Shown: positions 23,032-32,421, numbered from the stretch's first letter. The stretch is 64,000 nucleotides of DNA from Streptomyces sp. DSM 15324 (GCF_001514285.1 NZ_KQ949030.1:122634-186633); one strand, 5' to 3'. The notes: generated by a model from the sequence alone, not told the origin. Numbers and translations: made by a program.

Positions 23032-23937
23032 ATGTACCTCGAGGAACTCCGCACCCTGCTGGCCCGCCATGCGCGGCCCGACTGGACCACCGCCGTCGAC
23101 GGCGTCCTCATCTCGAAGGTCGACCGCCCTGATCCGCCGGCGCCTTCGATGTCCGGCACGCTCCTGGCGGTCATCGCGCAGGGCGCCAAACGCCTCGCCC
23201 TGGGTGAGAGGGTGTTCGAGTACGGGCCCGGGCAGTACCTGGTCGCGTCCGTCGATCTGCCTGTCACGGGGCAGTTCACCCAGGCCGACCCCCAGCAGCC
23301 GGCGCTGGGGTTCGGTCTCGTCCTGGAACCGTCCGCCGTTGCCGAGCTGTTGCTCGAGGCCGGGCCCGGAGACGCCCCGCGGGGCAGCGGGGGCGCGCCG
23401 TCGGGGATCGCCGTCGGTGACGCTCCGGCCGCGCTGCTGGACGCGGTGGTCCGGCTGTTGCGCCTTCTCGACGAGCCCCGCGACCGGGCCGTACTGGCCC
23501 CGCTGGTCAAGCGCGAGATCCTGTGGCGTCTGATCACCGGCGAGCAGGGTGCGACGGTTCGCCAACTCGGCCTGGCCGACAGCAGCCTCAGCCACATCTC
23601 GCGGGCCGTGCGCTGGATCCGCGAGCACTACGCGCAGCCCTTCCGGGTCGAGGACGTGGCGCGGCAGTGCGGCATGGGCGTCTCCGCCTTCTACCGCAAC
23701 TTCCAGGCGGTGACCGCGATGAGCCCCATCCAGTTCCAGAAGCAGATCCGGCTCCAGGAGGCCCGGCTGCTGCTCGCCACCCACCCCAAAGACGTCACCG
23801 GAGTCGGCCACCGCGTCGGCTACGACAACCCGTCCCAGTTCAGCCGGGAGTACCGCCGCCAGTTCGGCGCGCCCCCCAGCCAGGACGCCGCCCGCCTGCG
23901 TCAGGCCGTGCGTGCCCCGGCAGGTCTCCTGCCCTGA
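23032..23937 (+). CDS. AraC-family transcriptional regulator (AraC_N cupin type)
   Basis: A 301-residue regulator from the ATG at 23032; the upstream extension to 22975 is not conserved-looking. Residues about 20-170 form the AraC_N effector domain, with SKVDRPDPPAPSM and GERVFEYGPGQYLVASVDLP. Residues about 195-290 form the double HTH (RWIREHYAQPFRVEDVARQC, GMGVSAFYRNFQAVTAMSP, VGYDNPSQFSREYRRQFG). The layout matches YqhC-like regulators that respond to small carbonyls. It diverges from the ABM/esterase genes across 149 bases and is followed by an SDR gene, either of which may be its target. Confidence 0.88.
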   Translation: MYLEELRTLLARHARPDWTTAVDGVLISKVDRPDPPAPSMSGTLLAVIAQGAKRLALGERVFEYGPGQYLVASVDLPVTGQFTQADPQQPALGFGLVLEPSAVAELLLEAGPGDAPRGSGGAPSGIAVGDAPAALLDAVVRLLRLLDEPRDRAVLAPLVKREILWRLITGEQGATVRQLGLADSSLSHISRAVRWIREHYAQPFRVEDVARQCGMGVSAFYRNFQAVTAMSPIQFQKQIRLQEARLLLATHPKDVTGVGHRVGYDNPSQFSREYRRQFGAPPSQDAARLRQAVRAPAGLLP

Positions 23938-24098
23938 GCTGGGTGGAATTTTGCTGGAGGATCATGCAAGGACTAGCGAGGATAGTTCTACTATCTCTGC
24001 AGGTCAGAGCGATTCAATGGGATCACCGGTTCTCCCGTGGAGCAGGAAAATGCCTGCCCACCCGTATGGATCCCACCACATCGCAAAAGGGGCGCAGC

Positions 24099-24848
24099 AT
24101 GAAGACGGTTCTGATCACAGGTACCTCATCCGGGTACGGGCGGGAGACCGCCCTCTACTTCCACTCGCAGGGGTGGAACGTCATCGCCACGATGCGGACG
24201 CCGCGTCCAGGCGTCCTTCCAGAGTCGGACCGGCTCCGCGTCATCGAGCTCGACGTGACCAGGCCCGAGAGCATCACCGCCGCGTTCGAGGCCGAGGGCC
24301 CCATCGATGTCCTGGTCAACAATGCGGGGGTGCCCTTGATCAGCGTGTTCGAGGGCACCCCCATGGCCCGAGCACGGGAGGTCTTCGAGACCAACACGTT
24401 CGGCGTGATGGCGATGACGCAGGCGGTGCTGCCCCAGTTCCGCGAGCGTGGCTCCGGCGTGGTGGTCAACGTGACCTCGAGCGTGGTGCTGGGTCACATG
24501 CCGCTCTCGGCCGTCTACAAGGCGAGCAAGATGGCCGTCGAGGGGTTCACCGCATCCCTCGCGCTCGAGCTCGCGCCGTTCGGTGTGCGGGCGAAGACGG
24601 TCGAGCCCGGCGCCTGCCTCACGACGAACTTCGCGTCCAACGCGACGAAGGGCGCCTCGCTGGACGAGCTGGTCCCGGCGCCCTACGCACCATGGGCGAA
24701 GAAGGCCATGGGCGACTTCACGGGCCAGGACCTGTTCACCAAGGAGAGCGACGTCGCCGAGACAGTGTGGCGAGCCGTGCACGACACGACCGGCCAGCTA
24801 CGATTCCCCGCCGGCCCCGACGCGGTTTCGCTCTCCCAGGCGAAGTGA
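24099..24848 (+). CDS. short-chain dehydrogenase/reductase
   Basis: A 249-residue classical SDR. The cofactor loop is LITGTSSGYGRETA, an Asp strand (VIELDVTRP) follows, the NNAG motif is LVNNAGVPLI, the catalytic Ser is in NVTSSVVLG, and YxxxK is VYKASKMAVEGF. The start ATG follows AAGGGG. The frame upstream is open for almost 200 codons but overlaps the AraC gene and is not coding. It probably reduces a ketone or aldehyde and may be controlled by the AraC regulator 161 bases upstream. Confidence 0.88.
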   Translation: MKTVLITGTSSGYGRETALYFHSQGWNVIATMRTPRPGVLPESDRLRVIELDVTRPESITAAFEAEGPIDVLVNNAGVPLISVFEGTPMARAREVFETNTFGVMAMTQAVLPQFRERGSGVVVNVTSSVVLGHMPLSAVYKASKMAVEGFTASLALELAPFGVRAKTVEPGACLTTNFASNATKGASLDELVPAPYAPWAKKAMGDFTGQDLFTKESDVAETVWRAVHDTTGQLRFPAGPDAVSLSQAK

Positions 24849-25986
24849 TCAGCCAGCAGGCATCGACGGTCACGCCGCACTGACACCAGGAGCCGGCCCC
24901 GCGCCCACGCACCGGGTCGGCTCGCCGTCGGGCGCTCACCCCGATGAACGGGAACCGGACCAACGACGAGAAGCCCGACCCGATATGCCCCCGGGGACCA
25001 CGCAGGGTCACCAGCGGGCTGGGTTCCTCGGGGTATGACAGCAGACAGTTGAAGACGAGAGCCCACCAGTATCAACCCCCTTCTCCACCAGTGGATGCCG
25101 GATGCCGGATGCCGGTCGGAACTGGCCCGAGGCGGGTTACGTTCCGGCCGCCGCCCGATCCGGCGTACCGGAACGCAAGGAGCGTGGCAACCCGGATGCC
25201 CAGCGGCATCGACGGCCTCCCCCCTGAGCCGGCTTCACCCGGTGATGATCGATGACCCGAGCGCAGCGACCGAGAAGCCAGGATGTCCTGCCGACGGCCG
25301 AAATGATCGGCTCGCAGTCGGAAGCGGTATGTCGGGATGCGACGCGCGCGCCTGCTGTCGCGCATGCGGGGCCGCTCTCGAGCCCATGTGTAGGGATCAC
25401 CCAACCCGGCGACGGCCACGCTGGTGGTGTGGGCGCGAGCCGGGCGAGGGCCTCCTGAGGGGCGTTCCTGGCCCACGGGCCGATCGCCGCGAACGGACGC
25501 GCTCCGCTCAGTACGGCCGAGCACGCGATCAGCAGCACGCTCACGAACGGCGGACGAGACGGGTCGACCGGCAGTCGTCACACCACCGCGACCTGCTACT
25601 TCGCAGCATCACTCGGAATGTGAAACCGCTCTGCGTCACGACCCCACAGGCTCTACCAGGTCAACCCGAGTATTCGTTATATCGACATAATGGTTCAATC
25701 GTAAAATTCTCCACTCGGTGGTGGATGTCACACTCCATATGAGGTCCGTGCCGAGAAGTCAGTTGTCGTGACTCGTCGCGTGAAATGAACGGTCAGTATC
25801 CCTCCGGAAAACGCGCATGATCCGGGGCTCCACGCCGGTTGCCTTTCATTGCTCGTCGCCGTTCCCGTGCGAGCCGGGCGAGCAGTTTCCGCAGGTCATC
25901 CGAGCGGATCGATGCCGCGCGGCCCCCCTGCTATTCCACCATCTATCTCCCCCTGCACCGAAAAACACCTAAGGTTTTCTGCCCGG
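24849..25986. other. 1.1-kb non-coding or decayed stretch
   Basis: No frame shows a convincing family. It contains three exact copies of a GGATGCC heptamer (25093-25113). The segment 25650-25830 is clearly more AT-rich than the surroundings. The stretch ends where similarity to an alpha-oxoamine synthase abruptly begins (about 25987), so it contains the deletion boundary of that gene. Confidence 0.45.
25093..25113 (+). repeat. three tandem GGATGCC heptamers
   Basis: Units at 25093-25099, 25100-25106 and 25107-25113. The same unit recurs four times at 51848-51875. Confidence 0.9.
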
Positions 25987-25992
25987 ATCCGC

Positions 25993-27597
25993 ATGTGGAT
26001 GGGCACGTTGAGCAAGGCGATCGGCAGCCTCGGCGGCTACATCGCGGGCCAGGGGCCGCTTGTCCAGTACCTCAAGTTCACCGCCCCCCTGCACATCTTC
26101 AGCACGGGCATCTCGCCGGCCAACGCCGCGGCGGCCCTGGAGGCGATCCGGGTCCAGGACGAGCCCCACCGCGTGGCCCGGGTACGGGCTCTGTCCGAGT
26201 ACTTCCGCGACTCCGCCCGGGCCCGCGGCCTGGACGTCGGCGTCTCCCGGGCCTCTGCGGTGGTGCCGATCATCGTCGGCGAATGGGAGAAGGCCATCGC
26301 GGTCTCCAATTGGCTGCTGCGCGAGGGTGTGAACGTGATGCCCATCGGCTATCCCGCGGTGGCACGCGAAGAGTGCCGGCTCCGATTCTTCATCAACGCC
26401 GACCACACAGAAGACGACTTGGATCGCTCCCTCGACCTAGTGGAAAAGGCCATGGCAGAGAACGCGGAAAGCATGGAACACACGCCCGCGGGGGCCTCCC
26501 CGGCCGGTGCGAACCGGGTGTCGCACGCCGGATCGCAGAGCGACCCGCAGCCCGATCCGGTAGGTGGACCGCAGTTCTGCGCGGGCGCTGGTGCCGACGT
26601 CCTGGTGGCGGGCGCGAGCGGGTTCATCGGCAGCCATCTCGTCCGCCGGTTGGCCGAAGGCGGACACCGCGTCAGGGCACTCGTCCGCGAGGGCAGCGAC
26701 CGCACCGTCTTCGAAGGCGTCGACGTCGAGATCGTGACCGGCGAGCTCGGTGATCCGGAGAGTCTGGACCGGGCTGTCGCCGGTGTGCGACACGTGTACA
26801 ACTGCGCGGGCATGTCGGCCGACTGGGGCCCCTGGGAGGACTTCCAGCGGATCAACATCGACGGCAGCCGGAACCTGGTCGAGGCCGCGCACCGGGCCGG
26901 CACCGTTGAACGGTTCCTGCACGTCAGCACGACTGATGTCTACGGTTACCCGGTCACACCGTGCGATGAATCCGCCGGCTTCAACGACATCGGCCTGCCG
27001 TACAACCGCAGCAAGGGACTCGGCGAACAGGCCGTGCGCGAAACCGCCCGCCGGCTCGGCCTGCCGTGCACCGTCGTACGCCCGGTGAGCGTCTACGGGC
27101 CGCGCAGCAAGGACTTCGTCATCGAGATAGCGACCCAGCTGCTCAAGGGGCAGATGGTCTACATCGGCGGCGGCAACGTCCCGGCCGGGCTGATCTACGT
27201 GGACGACCTCGTGGACGGAATGATCGCCGCGTGCAGGTCCGAGGCCGCGGTGGGCAAGGTGTACAACCTGCGGGACCCTGACCTGACGACCTGGCGCGAG
27301 TACATCGACGCCCTGGCCGAGGGGCTGGGGGTGAAGAAGCCCGCGGTCAACCTGCCGTCTCCGGTGGCACGTGGTGTGGCCACGGTCTCCGAGCGGCTGT
27401 ACGGCGTGCTCGGTGTAAAGGGCCGTCCGCTGCTCACCCGGCACGCGGTGAGCCTGTTCGACCGCGACCAGTCCTACCCGGTCAACCGCGCCAGCGACGA
27501 CTTCGCCTTCAAGAGCGAAGTCGGCTTCCGCGAAGGGGTCGCGCGCACCCTTGCCTGGCTTGATTCGCCGGAAGGCCGCCGGTATGTCATCCGCTGA
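25993..27597 (+). CDS. truncated alpha-oxoamine synthase fused to NAD-dependent epimerase/3-beta-HSD-type reductase
   Basis: From about 25987 the frame encodes the second half of a PLP-dependent alpha-oxoamine synthase. The PLP-lysine motif is GTLSKAIGSLGGYIAG, followed by FTAPLHIFSTGISPANA and VNVMPIGYPAVA with the C-terminal domain. A 50-residue linker leads to a complete extended SDR: VAGASGFIGSHLVRRLAEGG, SADWGPWEDFQRINIDG and the catalytic LPYNRSKGLGEQAV (YxxxK). The N-terminal half of the synthase is absent, so that activity should be lost, while the reductase could still work. A 534-residue product from the ATG at 25993 is possible, though its ribosome site is weak. The thioesterase gene overlaps its end. 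Intact relatives would condense an amino acid with an acyl thioester and reduce the ketone. Confidence 0.75.
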   Translation: MWMGTLSKAIGSLGGYIAGQGPLVQYLKFTAPLHIFSTGISPANAAAALEAIRVQDEPHRVARVRALSEYFRDSARARGLDVGVSRASAVVPIIVGEWEKAIAVSNWLLREGVNVMPIGYPAVAREECRLRFFINADHTEDDLDRSLDLVEKAMAENAESMEHTPAGASPAGANRVSHAGSQSDPQPDPVGGPQFCAGAGADVLVAGASGFIGSHLVRRLAEGGHRVRALVREGSDRTVFEGVDVEIVTGELGDPESLDRAVAGVRHVYNCAGMSADWGPWEDFQRINIDGSRNLVEAAHRAGTVERFLHVSTTDVYGYPVTPCDESAGFNDIGLPYNRSKGLGEQAVRETARRLGLPCTVVRPVSVYGPRSKDFVIEIATQLLKGQMVYIGGGNVPAGLIYVDDLVDGMIAACRSEAAVGKVYNLRDPDLTTWREYIDALAEGLGVKKPAVNLPSPVARGVATVSERLYGVLGVKGRPLLTRHAVSLFDRDQSYPVNRASDDFAFKSEVGFREGVARTLAWLDSPEGRRYVIR

Positions 27598-28474
27598 GCG
27601 CCGGCCGCCGGGGGCGCCCACCGGCGCGACGAAGCCCCGCGTGCACCCTGCACAGCAGACGTCGGGGCCCGCACCGGGCCCGCGGCTTCCCGCCGGCCAC
27701 TGGTTCCCGGGCCTGGTGCCGGGGAACCCGGCCGAAGCGAACACCTCACCTCTGCACCTGATCTGCTTCTCGTACGCGGGCGGCACCCACTCCGTCTACC
27801 GTGACTGGGCGGAGCACCTCGATCCCGGGACGCAGGTCGTGCCCGTCCTGCTCCCGGGTCGGGCACTGCGCCGGCGGGAGAAGCCCTACACCGTGCTGCG
27901 ACAGTTGGTCTCCGACCTGACGGAGGCCCTGCTCGACCACCGACTGACCCGGAACTACGCCCTGTTCGGTCACAGCATGGGCGCCCTGCTGGCCTACGAG
28001 GTGGCCTGTGCGCTGCGCGAGGGCGGCGAGCCCGAGCCTCGGCACCTCTTCGTTTCGGGCAGCCGGGCACCGCAGCTGTACGGCGATCGCTCCCGGCACG
28101 TCCTCGACGACGCGGGCCTGCGGCGGCTGGTCCAGGGACTCGGTGGACTGGGCGAGGACCCGGAGATCGGGAGCGTGTTCCTGCAGGGGCGCCTGCCCGT
28201 GCTCCGCGCCGACCTGGCCGTCTGCGACACCTACCGCTGGACTCCCCGGCTTCCGTTGAGCTGCCCCATGACCGCGTTCTCCGGCACCGACGACCCCATC
28301 GCACCGGCGTACGAGGTGGAGGCGTGGCGCGCCTACACGACCGGTTCGCTGCTGCACCGGCGTCTGGAGGGCGACCACTTCTTCCTCCATGGCCCGGCGA
28401 TACCCCTGCTGCTGCGGGCCGTCCGCAGCGAACTCGGTTCCCTCCGCGAGCCCGCCGGGGCAGGGCGGATGTAG
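27584..28474 (+). CDS. type II thioesterase
   Basis: A 296-residue thioesterase of the GrsT/RifR type that removes wrongly loaded acyl groups from carrier proteins of PKS/NRPS lines. The core motifs are LICFSYAGGTHSVYRDWAEH, LLPGRALRRREKP, the nucleophile elbow ALFGHSMGALLAYEVA, and the late triad Asp and His in FSGTDDPIAPA and GDHFFLHG. The ATG at 27584 lies inside the end of the upstream gene (14-base overlap) after GGAAGG, so translation is coupled. The first 45 residues are proline-rich and may be disordered. No carrier protein or PKS is in the window, consistent with a cluster that has lost its core. Confidence 0.87.
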   Translation: MSSAERRPPGAPTGATKPRVHPAQQTSGPAPGPRLPAGHWFPGLVPGNPAEANTSPLHLICFSYAGGTHSVYRDWAEHLDPGTQVVPVLLPGRALRRREKPYTVLRQLVSDLTEALLDHRLTRNYALFGHSMGALLAYEVACALREGGEPEPRHLFVSGSRAPQLYGDRSRHVLDDAGLRRLVQGLGGLGEDPEIGSVFLQGRLPVLRADLAVCDTYRWTPRLPLSCPMTAFSGTDDPIAPAYEVEAWRAYTTGSLLHRRLEGDHFFLHGPAIPLLLRAVRSELGSLREPAGAGRM

Positions 28475-28563
28475 CACCCGGGGGCCCGTCGAGGCCCCGC
28501 ACCACCCGGAAACCCAGTGCGACGGATCGGCCCGACCACCTTTCTCATTCACAGGAGTTGACT

Positions 28564-29340
28564 GTGTTGACATACGATCGCGCGCTCATCACCGGCGCCT
28601 CCGCGGGCATCGGTGAAGCCTTCGCCGAACACCTCGCAGCCCAGGGATGTGCACTGGTTCTCGTGGCACGCAGGACCGATCTGCTCAAGTCGCTGGCGGA
28701 GCGGCTCACCGAACGGCACGGCGTCGACGTCGAGGTGATACCCGCGGACCTGGCGGACTCGGAGCAGCTCCGCCTGGTGGAGCAGCGCCTGCTGGACGAG
28801 GAGCGGCCCGTCGACCTCCTCGTCAACAACGCCGGTATCGGCGAGACCCGGCCCTTCATCGACTGCCCGGTGGACAGCGAGGAAAAGACCCTCCTGGTGA
28901 ACGCGCTGGCACCGACCAGGCTGTGCCACGCGGCGCTGCGGACAATGGTGCGGCGCGACCGGGGCGGCATCATCAACATCTCCTCCGTCGCCGGCCAACT
29001 CATCGCGTATCAGAACAGCACCACCTACGGGGCGTCGAAGGCGTACCTGTGCTCGCTGAGCGAGAGCATCCGGCTGGAAACGAGGAAAAAGGGCTCGAAG
29101 GTCGCCGTAACGCTGGTGTGCCCGGGCTATGTGAAGACCGATATGACGACCAAGGACAAGGTCCCGGCGTATGCCTGGGTACCCAAGGAGAAGGTGGTCG
29201 AGGAATCCCTTCAGGGCCTGGCGCAGAACAAGCCGCTGGTCGTGCCCGGCACGCTCTACAAACTCGCCGTGTTCGCAGCGAAGTATCTGCCCAGGCCGGT
29301 GGTCAGGATGTTCGCCGCGGACGCCCCCAAGGAGGACTGA
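28564..29340 (+). CDS. short-chain dehydrogenase/reductase (DltE/YqjQ-like)
   Basis: A 258-residue SDR from the GTG at 28564, which follows AGGAG at seven bases. Motifs are LITGASAGIGEAFAEHL, VIPADLADSE, LVNNAGIGETRPF, NISSVAGQLIAY and TYGASKAYLCSL (YxxxK). The C-terminal part (KVVEESLQGLAQNKPLVVPG, then LYKLAVFAAKYLPRP) is typical of the DltE-like group, which includes lipid ketone reductases. It follows the thioesterase by 89 bases in the same direction, so it may belong to the same truncated cluster and reduce a long-chain keto intermediate. Confidence 0.87.
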   Translation: MLTYDRALITGASAGIGEAFAEHLAAQGCALVLVARRTDLLKSLAERLTERHGVDVEVIPADLADSEQLRLVEQRLLDEERPVDLLVNNAGIGETRPFIDCPVDSEEKTLLVNALAPTRLCHAALRTMVRRDRGGIINISSVAGQLIAYQNSTTYGASKAYLCSLSESIRLETRKKGSKVAVTLVCPGYVKTDMTTKDKVPAYAWVPKEKVVEESLQGLAQNKPLVVPGTLYKLAVFAAKYLPRPVVRMFAADAPKED

Positions 29341-29390
29341 CGGCGGTTCGGGACTCAGCCAGGTTGCGCTCCCACCGACGTGGGCCGCCA

Positions 29391-29616
29391 CGTTCAGAGG
29401 ACGCCCCCAAGCTCAGGAAGTCGGAGTTCGATCGCGTGAAGGTGATGGACTGTACCGGCCTCGCCGCCGCGCTCTTCGACGAAGGCGAGGTGGAGCGGGG
29501 CACCACCGCGGCCGACCAGGCGCTCGACAACGCTGCCCGCATCGACGCCACGCTGGTCGCCTCCTGACTCAACACGCTGCTGGACGCGGCCCGCGCGAGC
29601 ACGGTCGCGGCCTGAG
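29391..29616 (+). pseudogene. C-terminal fragment of an XRE/TPR-type regulator
   Basis: The frame reads VKVMDCTGLAAALFDEGEVE, RGTTAADQALDNAARIDATL, then a TGA, then LNTLLDAARASTVAA and a second stop. Streptomyces XRE regulators end with such a TPR-like A-L-x-x-A-x-x-L-x-S-x-R-x-x-x-L-L segment. The TGA sits where an arginine is expected. No HTH part remains. Confidence 0.45.
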
Positions 29617-29639
29617 ACCAGCAACTCCATGGACATCTA

Positions 29640-29960
29640 TTGCCGTCACCGCCCGCTGCACGGTGGCGGCGGCCACCTCCGCCCCGACGCACCGCGGGGC
29701 CTGGAGGAGTGGGACGGCTTCGCCTACGCCCCCGCCGGAACCGCCGACCACCTCGCCGCCTCCACCGGCTCGCGGGCCTGCCGGGTGCGGCCGTCCGGCA
29801 GCGGTACGACCCTCGTTCTTGGGGATCGCCGGCACGTAGCGCACCCGGTGCTCCTCCAGCCAGGCGCGCCGTGCGCGGTACTGCCCGTACGCCTCGTCGG
29901 CCAGGAAGTAGGTGAGGGGCACGCCCGTCTGCGGGTGGCTCGCGCTCGGCGAAGAGACCG
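29640..29960 (-). pseudogene. IS701-type transposase fragment with frameshifts
   Basis: The minus strand reads PLTYFLADEAYGQYRARRAW, LEEHRVRYVPAIPKNE, and in another frame VVPLPDGRTRQARE. This is the central catalytic part of Streptomyces IS701-group transposases, where ADEAYG contains a catalytic Asp and VLAIPKNE follows. Both ends are missing and the frame changes at least once. Confidence 0.55.
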
Positions 29961-30037
29961 AGGGGCGCTGTCTCCCGGCCTCGTTCGGCCTGTGTCATCG
30001 CCCCTCGGGACTACGCTGTTCCTGAGGCTGACATGAC

Positions 30038-30539
30038 ATGTCGGTGGTCGTAACTGGTTGGCGAACGGCTCGAGCGGTGTGGACCAGCCCGTGGAACGTG
30101 CGGGCCCAGCGCGGCAAGCTGTGGGAGACCATGGTCACTGGGAGAGTTCAGACAGAGGACGGCGATGTCCTGGCACTGGGAGCGCTCGCTGACGGGCTCG
30201 CCACCCGGAGGCATGACGCGGCCTCCGGTTCAGCCGCAAGTTCCGGTTGGGTCGGTATCCTGCGGCCAAGGTGGCCGAAAGCCGCCCATCTGGAAGTAAG
30301 CACCATGACCACTCCCCCGCCGCCGGTCTCGGAGCCCGACCCGTCCCCGCTCACCTGCCCGGCGACCGGGTCGGCGTGTGCGCCGGGTGCCAGCGCAAGA
30401 CCCACAAGTACGGCAGCAGCGGCGCGCCCGTCCCAGCGCTACCTCGGCATCCGTCCCTGACCAACCAGGCGGCGTAGCCGGTCGGGTGACAACACCCGGA
30501 CAGGGGAACCTCCGCCGGTGCCGGCCCGTCCTGCCGTGC
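30038..30539. other. stretch without an intact gene
   Basis: A plus-strand frame near 30355-30400 reads GDRVGVCAGCQRKTHKYGSS, which resembles the zinc-knuckle part of small Streptomyces proteins, but the second cysteine pair is missing in that frame. I regard it as a fragment. Nothing else is recognisable. Confidence 0.35.
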
Positions 30540-30662
30540 ATGAGGCAGATCAACGACGCGCACGTCACCGTGCCGGGCCTGGCTGTGGTGGAGGTCGCGG
30601 CCGCCGACGAGGCGACCGCGTTCGCCATCCAGGAACTCCTCGGCGCGCGACGTGCAGCATGA
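30540..30662 (+). pseudogene. truncated DUF6207-type small protein
   Basis: The ATG at 30540 opens a 40-residue product, MRQINDAHVTVPGLAVVEVA then AADEATAFAIQELLG. The N-terminus matches the conserved start of the Streptomyces DUF6207 family (INDAHV-x-x-PGL-x-V-x-D-x-x-A-A-D). Usual members continue for about 30 more residues with a W-A-T segment, which is absent here. Probably a truncated gene. Confidence 0.5.
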
Positions 30663-30826
30663 TCGGCGCGCGGCGGAGTGTTTCACGAGCGACCACCACT
30701 TATGGACGTGTCCTGTCTCCACGATGCGTAGGCAGGGCCAATCGGGCCGTTGGTTGACCTTCCCCTTGGGGGAGCCCACACCATCGGTGGGGCCGGGCGA
30801 CGTGCCCGGCACGAGGAGGAACGAGC

Positions 30827-31921
30827 ATGGGGTTGCTGACCATCGGGGTGTTCGCGAAGGCGTCCCGGCTGTCGCAGAAGGCGCTGCGTCTTTACGACGA
30901 GCTCGGCCTGCTGTCCCCCGCCCGCGTCGACCCGGTGACCGGCTACCGCCTCTACGCACCGGAACAACTGGACGAGGCCCGACTGGTCGCCTGGCTCCGT
31001 CGCCTGGGAATGCCCCTGGCCCGCATCCAGTACGTCCGCAGGCTGAATGCAGGTGCGGCAGTCCAGGAAGTCCGCGCCTTCTGGGCCCAGGTCGAAGCCG
31101 ACACCGCCGCACGGCGGGACCTTGCCACCTTCCTCATCGACCACCTGTCACGGAAGGACCCCGCCATGTGCCCGACCGCCAAGCCCCTGGGAATCCGTTG
31201 CGCGGCGCTTTCCGACATGGGTCTTGTCCGCGAGAGCAACCAGGACACCGCCTATGCCGGACCCCGCCTGTTAGCCGTCGCCGACGGCTGCGGCAGCCAA
31301 GGAGCCCCCGCCAGCGCAGCCGCCATCGACGCGCTCAAGCACCTCGAAACCGACAACATCCCAGCCGGCAATCTTCTCGACGTCCTCGAAGACGTCATCG
31401 AACAGGCCCAGCAGGCCGTGCACGACATCGCCGAGAACGGCTCATCACCCAAAGGCACCGGCACGACGCTCACCGCGATGCTCTGGACCGGGTCACAGCT
31501 GGCACTGGTCCACATCGGCGACTCCCGCGTCTACCTCCTGCGCGAGGGAGAACTGTTCCAGATCACCCACGACCACACCGTGGTCCAGTCAATGGTCGAT
31601 GAAGGACGCCTCAGCCCGGAAGAAGCCGCCTCCCACCCCCAGCGGTCACTGTTGATACGCGCCCTGGGCCAAGGAGCCAACACCACCCCCGACCTACGCC
31701 TGCACGACGCCCAGCGGGAAGACCGCTACCTGCTCTGCTCCGACGGCCTGTCGACGGTCGTGCCGACCCCGGACATCCGCCGAGCGCTCTCCGAGATCAG
31801 CGAACCCGAACTGGCCGTCCGTGAACTCATCACGCTCGCCAACGGCTCCGGCGGCCCCGACAACGTCAGCTGCGTAGTCGCCGACGTCCTGGAGCTCCAG
31901 GGGGTTGCGACGCCTGCCTGA
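30827..31921 (+). CDS. MerR-type DNA-binding domain fused to a PP2C serine/threonine phosphatase
   Basis: A 364-residue two-domain protein. Residues 1-75 form a MerR winged helix (LTIGVFAKASRLSQKALRLY, DELGLLSPARVDPVTGYRLY). Residues about 76-110 give the coiled dimerisation helix. Residues about 122-356 form a complete PP2C phosphatase: RESNQDTAY (Asp140), VADGCGSQG (Asp153), GTGTTLTAMLW, LVHIGDSRVYLLREGEL (Asp232), LLCSDGLST (Asp306) and GGPDNVSCVVADV (Asp345), so the metal-binding aspartates are present. The usual GMGGH after ADG is GCGSQG. A GAGGAACGAGC ribosome site precedes the ATG. An in-frame ATG at residue 114 could yield a phosphatase-only form. A phosphatase in place of the MerR effector domain suggests transcription controlled by phosphorylation state. 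Confidence 0.85.
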   Translation: MGLLTIGVFAKASRLSQKALRLYDELGLLSPARVDPVTGYRLYAPEQLDEARLVAWLRRLGMPLARIQYVRRLNAGAAVQEVRAFWAQVEADTAARRDLATFLIDHLSRKDPAMCPTAKPLGIRCAALSDMGLVRESNQDTAYAGPRLLAVADGCGSQGAPASAAAIDALKHLETDNIPAGNLLDVLEDVIEQAQQAVHDIAENGSSPKGTGTTLTAMLWTGSQLALVHIGDSRVYLLREGELFQITHDHTVVQSMVDEGRLSPEEAASHPQRSLLIRALGQGANTTPDLRLHDAQREDRYLLCSDGLSTVVPTPDIRRALSEISEPELAVRELITLANGSGGPDNVSCVVADVLELQGVATPA

Positions 31922-32079
31922 CTGAGTGTTCCGTTGCTCTGCTTTGCTCCGAGCGGAAGGAAAGCAGACGGACATCCCCTCCTTGCACAGTCGGTTCCTT
32001 AGCGACGCGCTTCCGGATCCGGCAGGATGCGCGCGTGGCCAGCGTGGCGCTCACCGGGTCCATCGTGAGAGGCCGCCCC
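31922..32079. other. short intergenic stretch
   Basis: No gene is seen between the phosphatase and the nucleotidyltransferase-like remnant. Confidence 0.5.
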
Positions 32080-32362
32080 GGTCATACGGGAGCGGCTCGT
32101 GCTGAGCGGCTCCTAGGCCTCCCTGGTGGCCGGCTTCACGGGCGAGCACGTCGGCGAGCCGCGCGTGATCATCACGCTCGTCGGGCCGCCTCTCCTGCAC
32201 GTCGACTTCAAGTTCGTCCGGGCTTCCGACTTCGCCGAGCGGACCGAGGACCCGGAGATCCTGCGGGACCGGGACGGCCTCCTGGCGCAGACCTGGCTCA
32301 CCGGCCCACAGTCACTCAACGTGGCCGGACCACAGAACATGAGCCAGAACCGAGAAAAATGA
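32080..32362 (+). pseudogene. C-terminal remnant of a nucleotidyltransferase-type protein
   Basis: The frame reads RERLVLSGS, a TAG stop, then ASLVAGFTGEHVGEPRVIIT, LVGPPLLHVDFKFVRASDFA and ERTEDPEILRDRDG. This resembles the middle of small Streptomyces nucleotidyltransferase-domain proteins (FTGEHVGEPRVLITLY, LLHVDFKFV). The N-terminal GSxARG active site is lost or unrecognisable, an in-frame stop is present, and the end is missing. Confidence 0.45.
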
Positions 32363-32421
32363 CAGCGGCCGTGCGATGGCCGGCCCTGTCGTCGCATCCA
32401 CCGGTCGAGGACTGGGCTCGA

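Noticed and set aside
23523..24098. Upstream extension of the SDR frame through the AraC gene
   Set aside because: It overlaps the well-supported AraC gene in a different frame; the ATG at 24099 with a ribosome site starts the conserved fold.
25093..25113. Short repeat array as a possible CRISPR
   Set aside because: Units are 7 bp with no spacers and no cas genes are present; they are simple tandem repeats.
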